Of a stretch of DNA of 64,000 nt, positions 34,192 to 43,549 are shown one piece after another (within the stretch, counting starts at the first letter, position 1; every line of letters begins with the position of its first letter). A program made the position numbers and the translations under genes. The stretch comes from Pseudanabaena sp. (GTDB taxonomy: Bacteria; Cyanobacteriota; Cyanobacteriia; Pseudanabaenales; Pseudanabaenaceae): positions 1 through 64,000 of the forward strand of contig QBLS01000013.1 of the NCBI GenBank assembly GCA_003249015.1, in the 5' to 3' direction. The notes under the pieces are model-generated. The model did no database searches and was not told the DNA's origin. It saw only the letters and a list, made by a program, of their open reading frames with translations.

Positions 34192-34677
34192 TTAGAACAA
34201 GCCTAGGGTTAGTGACTTGTCGATGGGCATAGTAGAACCAATACCCAAGTAAAGGGTAAAGGCAGTACCAAACAAAAATACTGCCATCGCTACAGGACGA
34301 CGGAAAGGATTTTGGAACTTGTTAACATTCTCAATGAAGGGAATTAAGATCAAACCAACGGGGATCATGCTCTGTAGCAATACACCCAAGAGCTTGTTAG
34401 GAACAATCCGCAAAATTTGGAATGCAGGATATAGGAACCACTCAGGCAGAATTTCTAGAGGAGTTGCGAAGGGGTTAGCAGGTTCGCCAACCATGGTTGG
34501 ATCGAGTACTGCCAAACCTGTGATCAAGGCGATCGTGCCAGTGATAACTACAGGGAACATATACAGCAGGTCATTAGGCCATGCTGGCTCACCATAGTAA
34601 TTGTGTCCCATGTTCTTTTCCAGCTTGGCACGCAGGATGGGATCGTTTAAATCGGGTAGCTTTTCAGTCTTTGCCAT
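34192..34677 (-). CDS. petD: Cytochrome b6-f complex subunit IV
   Basis: A 161-residue thylakoid protein with three membrane helices. Recognised by [22 protein letters not shown], the PEWY quinol-oxidation motif as [14 protein letters not shown] (Phe in place of Tyr is visible), and [17 protein letters not shown]. It lies 101 bases after petB and is probably cotranscribed. Confidence 0.97.
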   Translation of the reverse strand: MAKTEKLPDLNDPILRAKLEKNMGHNYYGEPAWPNDLLYMFPVVITGTIALITGLAVLDPTMVGEPANPFATPLEILPEWFLYPAFQILRIVPNKLLGVLLQSMIPVGLILIPFIENVNKFQNPFRRPVAMAVFLFGTAFTLYLGIGSTMPIDKSLTLGLF

Positions 34678-34778
34678 GTTATTGCTCTACTTAAATAATT
34701 GCAGATTGCTTTTTAAAAATTATCCAATACAAAAATCTGAAGCTTGTAATTTAGAAGGTAAGTTCTTACAAAGCTTGA

Positions 34779-35426
34779 TTACAAAGGACCAGAAATACCT
34801 TGCTTGCGGATCATCAAGAAGTGAGCCAGCATAAATACAGCAATCAACCAAGGCAATACAAAGGTATGAAGGCTATAGAAACGAGTAAGGGTTGCTTGTC
34901 CAACACTTTGACCGCCACGCAATAGCTCAACCAAGGTTCCACCAACTACAGGAATTGCTTCAGGTACACCAGATACAATCTTCACAGCCCAGTATCCAAC
35001 TTGATCCCAAGGCAAAGAGTAGCCAGTTACACCGAAGGTAACGGTGATGACAGCAAGGATTACACCAGTGATCCAAGTCAATTCACGAGGCTTCTTGAAG
35101 CCACCAGTGAGGTATACGCGGAAAACGTGCAAGATCATCATCAAGACCATCATGCTGGCTGACCAACGGTGGATAGAGCGAATCAGCCAACCAAAGTTAA
35201 CATCAGTCATGATGTAGCGAACAGAATCAAATGCTTCGGTTACAGATGGCTTGTAATAAAAAGTCATTGCAAATCCAGTTGCGAACTGGATCAAGAAGCA
35301 AGTAAGGGTAATACCACCAAGGCAATAAAAAATATTGACGTGGGGGGGGACATATTTGCTGGTTACGTCTTCGGCTAGCGCCCCGACCTCAAGACGATCA
35401 TTAAACCAATCGTAAACTTTACTCAT
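34779..35426 (-). CDS. petB: Cytochrome b6
   Basis: A 215-residue thylakoid cytochrome with four helices. The covalent haem Cys is in [12 protein letters not shown]; the b-haem His ligands lie in [23 protein letters not shown] and [24 protein letters not shown]. It passes electrons between plastoquinol and plastocyanin. First gene of petB-petD. Confidence 0.98.
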   Translation of the reverse strand: MSKVYDWFNDRLEVGALAEDVTSKYVPPHVNIFYCLGGITLTCFLIQFATGFAMTFYYKPSVTEAFDSVRYIMTDVNFGWLIRSIHRWSASMMVLMMILHVFRVYLTGGFKKPRELTWITGVILAVITVTFGVTGYSLPWDQVGYWAVKIVSGVPEAIPVVGGTLVELLRGGQSVGQATLTRFYSLHTFVLPWLIAVFMLAHFLMIRKQGISGPL

Positions 35427-35683
35427 TTAATTGAAAAACCCAAGATTGCTGAACTGGTAATAACTTTTTGATAGCTTTGTCTTATTTTAGTACCTATGAC
35501 AGATGTAGGCAAATTCAAAGACATTTTTTTAATAAGTTTTACTAAATTAATAGCAAATTTTTTAGCTTTTGACAGCCATTATTGTCACTTACCCCAAAAG
35601 ATTAGTGTCGGCGCGAAGCGACAGTTCTCATTATAAGAGCTGTTTTTTGTAGGAATTGCACTTTTATGAATTGAAAACCATAT

Positions 35684-35757
35684 CTAAAGCTCTTGGCGCA
35701 CGCGCAGCGTGCGCCAAGAGCTTTAGGGTTTTATATTTAATTGCGTCCAGTTACTTA
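35684..35757 (+). mobile_element. Half copy of family 2 element
   Basis: Hairpin CTAAAGCTCTTGGCGCACGC around GCA, followed by the right terminal repeat TTTAATTGCGTCCAGTTACTTA-like. The left terminal repeat is absent. The arms differ from copy A yet keep the GGCGCACGC core. The gap before it (35427-35683) has only a decayed GGCGCGAAGCG fragment. Confidence 0.6.
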
Positions 35758-35787
35758 GAGAAGACATCAAAAAGCGCTATAAGCCTA

Positions 35788-35820
35788 ATAAAAAAGCACC
35801 CGAAATCGGGTGCTTTTATT
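35788..35820 (-). terminator. ssrA terminator
   Basis: AAAAGCACCCG and CGGGTGCTTTT around AAAT with A/T extensions, 8 bases past the tmRNA 3' end. On the minus strand it ends in a U-run. Confidence 0.85.
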
Positions 35821-35827
35821 AAACTAA

Positions 35828-36214
35828 TGGAATCGGGCAGAGTCGAACTGCCGTCCGCACTAGCGCCTAACCTCCTAGTCATTCACAGGTTTATCTGTTT
35901 TAATCCTCACAGAGGGAGTCGCTATTTATCTCTAGCAACGAAAGATGCACTGATAAAGTCTTAAGCGCCTAACCTATCAGAGAAAGCTGGGTGCAGCATC
36001 CGTTGGGGGTTGGAGTGACATATTTAACGGAGTCATACATCACACCTCGAAACCGAAATTTGGTTCTTAGGCAGCTACAGGAGCGGCTTTACGAGAAAAA
36101 GATACAATGTTGTTCGCATGTACTTGTTTGAGCCATTGATTTACGAGAGTTAGCCCGCTCTCGACCTGCATCAAAGGATAGCTTCTACTAACACGTCGAA
36201 ACCCTTACGATCCC
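35828..36214 (-). ncRNA. ssrA: Transfer-messenger RNA
   Basis: The 5' end GGGATCG pairs with CGATTCC at the 3' end to form the tRNA-like acceptor; the T-loop region reads GGCAGTTCGACTCTGCC. The tag frame follows as GCGAACAACATTGTATC and encodes ANNIVSFSRKAAPVAA then TAA, the known cyanobacterial tag. CCA is not encoded. It rescues stalled ribosomes and marks the product for proteolysis. Confidence 0.96.
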
Positions 36215-36369
36215 TTATCTCTTAATAGTACCATAATTTTTTATGATTAGGTTGGGTACAGCTCTCTGTATAAAACCAATTTCGATAAATTTCAGTGCCT
36301 TCAAAGCTGAAAATTGCCTCTGCAAAGCGCTGTAAGTATTTTACCGACTCTCAATTAGGAGATATTTCA

Positions 36370-37269
36370 ATGTCATTTGTTGTCTCTGCGATCGCTTCAC
36401 TTGTCTCAGTGTTGGTATTTTTTAGCAGTTATCGCCTTGTTGATAATCGAGTTGCTCAGCTTGTGATCAAGATAGTTGCGGGTTTGATTGGATTATTGTC
36501 AATTCTTGCCACATTCTCGCGCTTGGTGATTGTGATTCCTGCGGGCAATGTTGGGGTTGAAGATTTTCAAGGCAAGGTTAGCGATCGCACCATTCCCGCA
36601 GGACTGCATCTTGTTAATCCGTTATCCCGCATTGTTGAGTTTTCAATTAGGCTCAACAATATCAAAGAAGAGATATCGGCAACCTCCAAAGAGGGACTAG
36701 CTCTGGGTATTGATGTGGCTGTACAGTACCGTATCGATCCCGCCCAAGCCGCCAGTATTTACCTAAAAATTGGTGTAAACGAGCAGGAAATCATTATTTC
36801 GCGTTTTCGATCTATCTCTCGTGAAATCATCGCTAGTTATACTGCTGAAGAAGTCTATGCGACAAAGCGTGAAGAGGTAGGTTTAAAGCTTGCTGAAAGG
36901 TTGCGATCGCAGCTTGCTCCGATTGGTTTTATTGTCGATGAAGCTTTACTGCGTGATGTCAGAGTTCCTGAAACTCTACAAGCTGCCATTCAACAGCGCT
37001 TAAAAGCAGAGCAGGAAAATCTACAAATGAAATTTATCTTAGAAAAAGAAAAGCAGGAAGCTGATCGCAAAAGAATCGCTGCCCAAGGTAGTGCGGATGC
37101 TCAGAAAATTCTGGCGGAGGGACTGACTCCTGCGGTATTGAAATTGCGCGAGATTGAGGCTACGGAAAAGTTAGCTCAGTCTCAAAACTCGAAACTGATA
37201 ATTCTCGGTAATAGCCAAAATACACCTTTAATTTTGCCCGTAGATCGCGAGGCAAATGTAGCTCGATAA
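36370..37269 (+). CDS. Prohibitin/band-7 (SPFH) family membrane protein
   Basis: A 299-residue protein. Two N-terminal hydrophobic segments (FVVSAIASLVSVLVFFSSY and VIKIVAGLIGLLSILATF) are followed by the SPFH domain (VIPAGNVGVEDFQGKVSDRTIPAGLHLVNPL) and a C-terminal coiled coil (QRLKAEQENLQMKFILEKEKQEADRKR). GGAGA lies before the chosen ATG. These proteins form membrane ring assemblies that influence proteases and membrane order. Related to prohibitin. Confidence 0.85.
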   Translation: MSFVVSAIASLVSVLVFFSSYRLVDNRVAQLVIKIVAGLIGLLSILATFSRLVIVIPAGNVGVEDFQGKVSDRTIPAGLHLVNPLSRIVEFSIRLNNIKEEISATSKEGLALGIDVAVQYRIDPAQAASIYLKIGVNEQEIIISRFRSISREIIASYTAEEVYATKREEVGLKLAERLRSQLAPIGFIVDEALLRDVRVPETLQAAIQQRLKAEQENLQMKFILEKEKQEADRKRIAAQGSADAQKILAEGLTPAVLKLREIEATEKLAQSQNSKLIILGNSQNTPLILPVDREANVAR

Positions 37270-37290
37270 CGATATTTTAAGGCTTTCGAG

Positions 37291-37349
37291 GCTAAGACCG
37301 AATAGGTGGGTGCGGCGCGAGGCGTTGCACCCACCTATTCGGTCTTAGC
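37291..37349. terminator. Hairpin after the band-7 gene
   Basis: GCTAAGACCGAATAGGTGGGTGC, split here as two arms, with exact complement around a 13-base GGCGCGAGGCGTT centre. It ends 2 bases before a possible upstream plsX ATG at 37352. Confidence 0.7.
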
Positions 37350-37474
37350 GTATGAAAATTTTTACTTTTTTGCGATCGCTGATAGTTGAGGTGACTCGAA
37401 CTGTTAAGATTTTTGGAAGGTTTAATAAAATTTTTTACAGTTTTAGTCATAAAACGCAGACAGGATCGCAAAAC

Positions 37475-38518
37475 GTGAGAATTGCAGTAGATGCGATGGG
37501 TGGTGACTTTGCCCCCAAAGAAATCATTGAGGGAGCTATATTGGCTCAGACTCAATTAAAAGTAGATATAGCGCTAGTTGGCGATCGCGAAATTCTCGCA
37601 AATTACCTGAAGCAGCATAACTATAGAGAAAGCGAGCATTTAGAGATCGTGCCATCGGAAGGCATCATTGAAATGAATGATGAGCCACTGGAAGGTTTAC
37701 GCCGCAAGCCCAACTCTTCAATTGCTGTGGCGATGAATTTAGTCAAGCGCAAGCAGGCGAATGCCGTTGTCTCCGCAGGGCATTCTGGGGCAGCTATGGC
37801 TGCAGCTCTGCTGCGGTTAGGACGATTGCCAGGGGTTGACCGCCCTGCGATCGGCGCATTGTTTCCGACTCAAGTTGCCCACAAGCCAGTGCTGCTGCTG
37901 GATGTCGGCGCTAATGTTGACTGCCGTCCCAAATTTTTAGAGCAGTTTGCAATTATGGGTTCGCTCTATAGTAAGTATGCGATCGGTATTCCCGAACCGA
38001 AAATTGGCTTACTCAATATTGGTGAAGAACCATGCAAAGGTAATGAACTAGCAATTCGGGTGCATCAAGCTTTGCAAGACAACCCACAAATTGTCTTTGC
38101 TGGCAATGCTGAAGGTCGAGACATACTCAAAGGGGAGTTTGATGTCATCGTTTGCGATGGTTTTGCAGGAAATGTCGTCCTGAAATTTGCTGAGGGTGTG
38201 GGCAATGCCGTCATGCAGATCCTCAAAGAAGAGTTGCCGAAAGGATGGCGCGGCAAGCTCGGCGCGTTAATTTTGAAGCCAAATCTCAAAAAAGTGAAAG
38301 AACGGATCGATGCCGACGAGTACGGCGGCGCACTGTTGTTAGGTGTCGCTGGTATCTGTGTGATCAGTCATGGTAGCTCTAATGCGGTTAGCATCCGAAA
38401 TGCCATTCGTGTTGCCAAAGATGCTGTAGACAATGGCGTACTGGAGCGCATTCGTGGTCAGATTAAGCCCAGAGTGTCCGTCCCGTCTGACGATACACCT
38501 GATGATCCACCTACTTAA
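37475..38518 (+). CDS. plsX: Phosphate acyltransferase PlsX
   Basis: A 347-residue enzyme that makes acyl-phosphate from acyl-ACP for phospholipid synthesis. Blocks are VRIAVDAMGGDFAPKEIIEGA, SGHSGAAMAAAL-like AVVSAGHSGAAMAAALLRLGRLPGVDRPAIG, LLDVGANVDCRP and IVCDGFAGNVVLKFAEG. The GTG start gives the usual family length. An ATG at 37352 would add 41 residues with no family match and begin right after a hairpin. Upstream of fabH, as in many bacteria. Confidence 0.93.
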   Translation: MRIAVDAMGGDFAPKEIIEGAILAQTQLKVDIALVGDREILANYLKQHNYRESEHLEIVPSEGIIEMNDEPLEGLRRKPNSSIAVAMNLVKRKQANAVVSAGHSGAAMAAALLRLGRLPGVDRPAIGALFPTQVAHKPVLLLDVGANVDCRPKFLEQFAIMGSLYSKYAIGIPEPKIGLLNIGEEPCKGNELAIRVHQALQDNPQIVFAGNAEGRDILKGEFDVIVCDGFAGNVVLKFAEGVGNAVMQILKEELPKGWRGKLGALILKPNLKKVKERIDADEYGGALLLGVAGICVISHGSSNAVSIRNAIRVAKDAVDNGVLERIRGQIKPRVSVPSDDTPDDPPT

Positions 38519-38533
38519 GGTTCTGCAATTTAA

Positions 38534-38570
38534 GTTTTCGGTGGTGCGGCTTTGCCACACTACCGAAAAC
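38534..38570. terminator. Hairpin between plsX and fabH
   Basis: GTTTTCGGTGGTGCGGC and GCCACACTACCGAAAAC around TTT with two mismatches. It may reduce, but need not stop, read-through into fabH. Confidence 0.55.
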
Positions 38571-38641
38571 CCAGTACAAGTTAAAACCCAAACCCCATAA
38601 GGTTTTTGGTATTACTCAGCCATTCAGTTCAAATACAATCA

Positions 38642-39622
38642 ATGATTAACTCTGCCTCTTCTCTAGTCGGTGTACGCTTTGTCGGTAGTGGTTCCGCCGT
38701 ACCCGATCGCGTACTTACTAATCACGACCTTGCCCAGATGGTTGATACAACAGATGAGTGGATCGCCTCGCGCACGGGGATTAGAGAAAGGCATATTGCC
38801 GACGGGGATGCTGACTCAGTGGCAAACTTGGCGGCTCAGGCTGGGCAGAAGGCGATCGCTGCCGCAGGCTTGTCCCCCGAAGATATTGATTTAATTATTT
38901 TGTCAACTTCGACGAGTGATGACCTGTTCGGGACAGCGGGGCGAGTCCAAAAAATACTAGGAGCCGAGAGAGCCGTTGCCTTTGATCTGGTGGCAGCTTG
39001 CTCAGGGTTTGTCTTCGGGATGGTGACCGCTTCGCAATATATCCGCACGGGGCTTTATCGCAATGTACTGTTAATTGGAGCTGATGTACTATCGCGATGG
39101 GTCGATTGGCAAGATCGGCGCACCTGTATTTTATTTGGCGATGGGGCGGGAGCCCTGGTTTTACAAGCCAGTAACGATCCTGTTACAGACAATCTTCTAG
39201 GCTTTGAAATGCGTAGCGATGGTAAGGGCAATGACCTACTAAATATCAACTACTCAGGTCGTAGCACTTTTGAACCAATCAGCATGAATGGTCAAGAGGT
39301 GTATCGGTTTGCAGTGCGGCGAGTTCCTGAAGTAATTGAGAAATCATTAAATATTGCCAATCTGACGGTCAGCGATGTGGACTGGTTGATTTTACATCAG
39401 GCAAATCAACGCATTATTGATGCTGTGGTCAATCGGTTTGGCATTGATCCAGCTAAGGCAGTTAGCAATATGGGCAAGTATGGCAACACCTCCGCCGCCT
39501 CGATCCCGATCGCACTGGATGAATGGGTACAGGCTGGAAAAATTGAATCAAATCATATCGTGGCGATCGCAGGATTTGGGGCAGGGCTGAGCTGGGGTTC
39601 AGCAGTATTTCGCTGGGGTTAA
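38642..39622 (+). CDS. fabH: 3-oxoacyl-ACP synthase III
   Basis: A 326-residue condensing enzyme that starts fatty acid synthesis from acetyl-CoA and malonyl-ACP. The catalytic triad is visible: Cys in VAACSGFVFG, His in ILHQANQRI, Asn in MGKYGNTSAASIP. The start at MINSAS was chosen over a TTG/GTG further up that would add 12 residues. Pairs with plsX 123 bases upstream. Confidence 0.95.
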   Translation: MINSASSLVGVRFVGSGSAVPDRVLTNHDLAQMVDTTDEWIASRTGIRERHIADGDADSVANLAAQAGQKAIAAAGLSPEDIDLIILSTSTSDDLFGTAGRVQKILGAERAVAFDLVAACSGFVFGMVTASQYIRTGLYRNVLLIGADVLSRWVDWQDRRTCILFGDGAGALVLQASNDPVTDNLLGFEMRSDGKGNDLLNINYSGRSTFEPISMNGQEVYRFAVRRVPEVIEKSLNIANLTVSDVDWLILHQANQRIIDAVVNRFGIDPAKAVSNMGKYGNTSAASIPIALDEWVQAGKIESNHIVAIAGFGAGLSWGSAVFRWG

Positions 39623-39636
39623 AAGCAATCCCTTTG

Positions 39637-40650
39637 CTATACCTTGAGCCGATTTTTAGGAATCCATTTACTTAGTCCTTCTAAGCGATCGCGCCATGTT
39701 ACACAGTCTCTAACTTCATCAGGCAATAAGCTTGCCATATATCTCAGTTCCGATGGAGCTAAAGGCGATCGACCACAAAAGAAAGGATGACGAGGTTTGC
39801 GGCTACAGTAACCAAAAAAGATAGCTGAGCGCTCAAATTTAGTAGGTGGCTTACCGCGATGGTAGTAGCGGGCTGTGTCTACAAAAATTACTGTTCCTGC
39901 CTTACCCACATAACTATTAAACCAATGGGTCTGCATTTGCTCAGGTAGCATCTCCTGAATTTCCTTATGAAAAGCAGTCCTATAGCGGCGTAGCGTTTTA
40001 GTTCGGATCGCCTCACTAATTAATTCATTGGCTTCAGGTGTCACACATTCAAAGGGTCCGCCATCTTCGTTAACGTCATTGATGTAGACACCAATCTTAA
40101 TCATTTGCCAGTCTTCCTTATCTCGATGCCACTTACGCGGCCCGCTCTCCTTGCTGTCAGGAATACTGTAGTAGTAGGAGAGTCCATCGTAGGCAACTGG
40201 TAGCTTGAGATAGTTCTCAATAATTCTCAACAGACTAACATCAGCGCCCCACAGAAATAATTCTGGATAACGCAAGATCTGTGTTGAATCAATATTTAAT
40301 GTGTGTTTTCCTGCATGAAGAGGATGCTCAGCCTTAAGCTTTAGCTCCTGTGAGATAATTTGCGCCGCTTTTAGAAATTTGTCACTGTTAGGGATTGATA
40401 GGCTGTCTAAACTAGCGATCGCTACTCCATATTTCTCTAGGTCGTGGACGATCTTCGCCTCTTTGTCGGTCGGCTTACTCAGTAAAACTTGGTAAGTATT
40501 TATAAACTTCTGGTAGCGCGGATAAAGAATATTTTGCTCAATAAACTCTAAATTACTTATAAATAAGGCAATATCTGATGGTGTACTCGCTAACCTTTGC
40601 CATAACTTATCAGCAGTCTGACAAACTTGAAAGATCAATCTCTTTGGCAT
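39637..40650 (-). CDS. Phytanoyl-CoA dioxygenase-like 2OG-Fe(II) oxygenase
   Basis: A 337-residue protein. The Fe(II) facial triad is suggested by His and Asp in RKWHRDKEDWQ and a distal His in TARYYHRGKPP, with a 2-oxoglutarate-binding Arg in ERSAIFFGY. VYINDVNEDGGPFECVTP is the typical strand between them. The N-terminal third is helical and unassigned. The substrate cannot be read from sequence. It converges on fabH with a 14-base gap. Confidence 0.75.
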   Translation of the reverse strand: MPKRLIFQVCQTADKLWQRLASTPSDIALFISNLEFIEQNILYPRYQKFINTYQVLLSKPTDKEAKIVHDLEKYGVAIASLDSLSIPNSDKFLKAAQIISQELKLKAEHPLHAGKHTLNIDSTQILRYPELFLWGADVSLLRIIENYLKLPVAYDGLSYYYSIPDSKESGPRKWHRDKEDWQMIKIGVYINDVNEDGGPFECVTPEANELISEAIRTKTLRRYRTAFHKEIQEMLPEQMQTHWFNSYVGKAGTVIFVDTARYYHRGKPPTKFERSAIFFGYCSRKPRHPFFCGRSPLAPSELRYMASLLPDEVRDCVTWRDRLEGLSKWIPKNRLKV

Positions 40651-40909
40651 CCTTATGAAACCTTTAGGTACAGCTCTGTGTATTCAACTAGCCATGTCTT
40701 CGGTTCATACGAGGGACTTTAAATAATAAAAAAAGTTCCTACTTCTGAGACAGCCAGCATTACATAAAATGCTGAATGTCGAATAATTCCTGACTAAAGC
40801 TTATCCCAAATATTGATTTATACCAATTCACAAAAGTGTGACTGCACTTTTGTGAATTTAAACCCAAACCCTGTATGGTTTTTTAAATAAGGGTTTTCAA
40901 ATGCTCTCC

Positions 40910-41008
40910 TAAGTAGCTAAGCAAAATTAAAACCCTAAAACCTGTGATGCACAAGCAGGGTGCACGACAAGTTTTAGGGTTTTACATTTAATTAAGCCTA
41001 GTTACTTA
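40910..41008 (+). mobile_element. TAAGTAGCTAGGC repeat element, family 2, copy B
   Basis: Ends TAAGTAGCTAAGCAAAATTA and TTAATTAAGCCTAGTTACTTA-like. The central arms are AAACCCTAAAACCTGTGATGCAC-type with several mismatches on the other side, so this hairpin is decaying. Confidence 0.7.
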
Positions 41009-41188
41009 AGCGTTGATCAGTCTAGTGAAGTGCGGGTTTATTTCCCCGCCTTTGGCGGGGAAATAAACCTTCGTACCTCTATTGCTTGAAAATTGCTATG
41101 TACAATTTTTAGTTCACAATATAGAGATCATCAGTGAGATCATCAGTTTACGACCTACCAAGACTGGCGACAGCTATATAAATTCATC

Positions 41189-41302
41189 TATTGCAAAGCA
41201 AGAGTTAGTTAGTACAAATCAAAAACCAGAAGGCGAGTGGCGGCGCTCCGCACCACCACTCGCCTTCTGGTTTTATGTCCTAAGCAAAACTTTTTCGCTA
41301 TA
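41189..41302 (-). mobile_element. 115-bp MITE-like element, family 1, copy B
   Basis: Reverse orientation relative to copies at 31853 and 57216, with the same ends and flanks. Read in the same direction, its triloop is GGA instead of TCC, so the hairpin centre is inverted relative to its flanks. One arm carries two changes (GCACCACCAC). Confidence 0.75.
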
Positions 41303-41310
41303 CATAAAGC

Positions 41311-42126
41311 TTAAGACTGACGAATCTGAAAATGTTGTTGAGGAACGGCAAAACCTGATTCGCTAAAGCTTTCACGGATAATCCGATTGGTATCGAAGTA
41401 AACTTGCCAGTAATGGGCGTTATTACAAAAAGGGCGAACAGCTAGAACCGCACCCATCGGCGTGAACCTGATGATTTCAACTTGAGGTGAAGGGTTGCTA
41501 ACTACGTTAGGAATATTGCTAAGTCTTTCTTGGAGAACTCGGACAGCTTCGTTAGGGTTAACTGAGTGATCTAACTGAGCCTCAAGTTCAACTCGACGAT
41601 AGGGGTTAGTCGAATAATTTTGAATATTGTCCGAAAAGAGTTTGTTGTTGGCGACAAAGGTACGCACATTGTCAGGAGTGTCAATGGTAGTCACAAACAA
41701 GCCGATCTCAACGACAGTGCCTGTGACTCCACCAGCCGAGATAAAATCACCAACCTGAAAAGGACGCAAGACTATTAAAAATGCACCTGCTGCAAAGTTC
41801 GCGAGTAAGCCACTCCAAGCCGCGCCGATCGCTACACCAGCCGCCGCCAATAAAGCCGCAAAGGAGGTAGTTTCAATTCCAAAATAACCAAGAATTGCGA
41901 CTACTAAAACAACATTGAGGACTACAGAAAGACTGGCTATCAAGTAACCGATCAAAGTAGGATCGATGCGTTGATTTTTGAGGGTTCTTGATGTTAGCCC
42001 AGTGGCGATTTCGATTAACTTGCGTCCAACAAACCACAACAGGATTGCGGCAATAACTTTAAATGCTGCTCCCGCAAGAAGATTTAGGTTTGTGGTGAGG
42101 ATATTTTGAATTGTGGCTGGATCCAT
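41311..42126 (-). CDS. MscS family mechanosensitive channel
   Basis: A 271-residue small-conductance channel. Three N-terminal helices are visible; the pore helix is ETTSFAALLAAAGVAIGAAWSGLLANFAAGAFLIVLRPFQVGDFI, followed by the beta domain (GGVTGTVVEIGLFVTTIDTPDNVRTFVANNKLFSDNIQNYS) and a C-terminal domain. It releases solutes on hypo-osmotic shock. The ATG at MDPATI was chosen; ten upstream codons lack family character. Confidence 0.93.
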   Translation of the reverse strand: MDPATIQNILTTNLNLLAGAAFKVIAAILLWFVGRKLIEIATGLTSRTLKNQRIDPTLIGYLIASLSVVLNVVLVVAILGYFGIETTSFAALLAAAGVAIGAAWSGLLANFAAGAFLIVLRPFQVGDFISAGGVTGTVVEIGLFVTTIDTPDNVRTFVANNKLFSDNIQNYSTNPYRRVELEAQLDHSVNPNEAVRVLQERLSNIPNVVSNPSPQVEIIRFTPMGAVLAVRPFCNNAHYWQVYFDTNRIIRESFSESGFAVPQQHFQIRQS

Positions 42127-42261
42127 TACAGTAAAAACTCTCTCTCTAGAAGACAAATATCTGAAAGTTTATAAATTTAGCAGACTCGAGTTTCGTCAAG
42201 ACAAAAAATGGTGTTGCCATTTTTATCTCAAAAACTCTTACAGCCCATTACGGCTTTGAGC

Positions 42262-42320
42262 AACACAGAGAAATTTTTAAAAGCGTTGCAAAGCAACGCT
42301 TTTAAAAATTTCTCTGTGTT
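42262..42320. repeat. 28-bp perfect hairpin, AAA loop
   Basis: The longest perfect arms seen here, outer half AACACAGAGAAATTTTTAAA and inner half AGCGTTGC. It lies 140 bases upstream of the mscS start. The loop-proximal AAAAGCGTTGC is shared with the hairpin at 61126. Confidence 0.7.
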
Positions 42321-42654
42321 TTCAGTCCACGTATCAACCCCAAAAAGAATGCTGATACTTTTTGGAATTGATATCAAGCAGATCATCATAAATAGACTAA
42401 AAGCCCAAGATTTTTAGCTTATTTATGGCTAGGCGTTTACAGTGATTTTTATGATGAAATCGATTTGATCTTTTCAGTATTTTTAGCGCTAAAAATACTG
42501 AAATCATCTTTTGGAAGACTATTTTCTACTAGCCTCTAAAACACGATTTTCTTTATAAAAACTAAAGTCTGTAAAGCTCCTAACTGACTGCTATTAATAT
42601 TTACTTAATGGGGATAAGTTTTGGGAATTTATTAATATTTTGTATTCATTTGAC

Positions 42655-42740
42655 TAAGTAGCTAGGCATAAGTAAACCTAAAAACCTAGAGAGCTGTTCC
42701 GCCCTCTAAGCTGGCAGAACAGCTTCTGGTTTTAGGTTTT
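42655..42740 (+). mobile_element. Family 2 element, copy C, right end lost
   Basis: Left end TAAGTAGCTAGGCATAAGTA, then AAACCTAAAAACCTAGAGAGC and a GCTGTTCCGCC/GGCAGAACAGC stem. The expected right terminal repeat is replaced by unrelated sequence. Confidence 0.6.
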
Positions 42741-42851
42741 AACTATGGGGAGATACTTACTACGTCTTTCATAGCCCTTTGCGTTCAAACGAAACTCGTA
42801 GAAAATTTCAAGAAGTGGATAATAGAGTTTAGAGATGATGAATTTTTGCGG

Positions 42852-42955
42852 TAAGTAGGTAGGCATAATTAAAAAACAGAGCTAAAAACTGTGGCATAAG
42901 CTGTGCGTGTTCCGCAGTTTTTGGGGTTTTATACTTAATTGCACTCAGCTACTTA
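42852..42955 (+). mobile_element. Family 2 element, copy D
   Basis: Ends TAAGTAGGTAGGCATAATTA and TTAATTGCACTCAGCTACTTA-like. The internal stem AAAACTGTGGCATAAGC has mismatches with its partner, so pairing is weaker than in copy A. Confidence 0.65.
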
Positions 42956-42996
42956 CAGATTAAAAATAGATTAAGCCAAGTTAAAAGCTAAATTTT

Positions 42997-43383
42997 ATGA
43001 GTCGTTACTTCAAGCGCGATCGCCAAATAAAGGTTCCTGAAAATCTAGTTCGCGATTCAGCCAAAGAAAGAGTCGAGATGTTTTTTTGTCTTGTGCCTGT
43101 GTTTGGGTTAATTCCTTCAGCGATCGCCCTTGTCAGACAACGCAGTAGTCGTAAAGTACGCGATGTCAGTCAAGTAGCGATCGCGATGATGTTGGCTTGG
43201 GCGATTGCTTATAGCTCAATGGGCGGTGTACCCACGGAAGGAGCATCATTACAGGTAGCCAGTGAGTTAGTCAAAGGTTCCTTAAGTTCAGGTTATTTTG
43301 CGATTTGTCTATACCTGATGTATCGCCTCTATCGCCACCAATCTATCGGGCTGCCTTGGCTTAGCCGCGATCGCGACAAGTAA
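42997..43383 (+). CDS. Small conserved membrane protein
   Basis: A 128-residue protein with a charged N-terminus (MSRYFKRDRQIKVPENLVRD) and three hydrophobic helices (MFFCLVPVFGLIPSAIALV, VAIAMMLAWAIAYSSMGG, SGYFAICLYLMYRLY). I do not recognise a named family, although its codon use and HIP1 content match the neighbours. A hairpin (about 43382-43441) overlaps the stop. Confidence 0.7.
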   Translation: MSRYFKRDRQIKVPENLVRDSAKERVEMFFCLVPVFGLIPSAIALVRQRSSRKVRDVSQVAIAMMLAWAIAYSSMGGVPTEGASLQVASELVKGSLSSGYFAICLYLMYRLYRHQSIGLPWLSRDRDK

Positions 43384-43549
43384 AACCCAATTTTTTGTGC
43401 ATCGCAGCTTAGCCGCGATGCACAAAAAATTTTTAGGTTTTAATTAAGCGCAAAGCTCGTTAACTCAGTAAGATAAAGGACTGATTTTGCTTAGCCTAGC
43501 CATACTATGCAAAACTCATCCTTTACTAAATTGCAGACTTCTAAGGCAT

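Larger units (their letters stand above)
40651..41310. other. 660-base gap filled with hairpins and repeat elements
   Basis: Contains ATTCACAAAAGTG / CACTTTTGTGAAT at 40827-40858, a family 2 element, a TATTTCCCCGCC TTT GGCGGGGAAATA hairpin at 41039-41066, the motif AAGACTGGCGACAGCTATA at 41159-41177 (inverted copy near 58951), and a family 1 element. I see no credible gene. Confidence 0.7.
42127..42996. other. 870-base gap with hairpins and decayed elements
   Basis: Besides the 28-bp hairpin it holds TTTCAGTATTTTTAGCGC with its palindromic partner at about 42474-42505 and two family 2 elements. A short frame at 42208-42417 runs through hairpin sequence and is not considered a gene. Confidence 0.65.

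Noticed and set aside
35656-35964. 102-codon plus-strand frame next to ssrA
   Set aside because: It reads through a hairpin, the ssrA terminator and the 3' part of tmRNA on the opposite strand.
42208-42417. 69-codon plus-strand gene upstream of mscS
   Set aside because: Most of the frame is the two arms of a 28-bp hairpin; no ribosome site or family.
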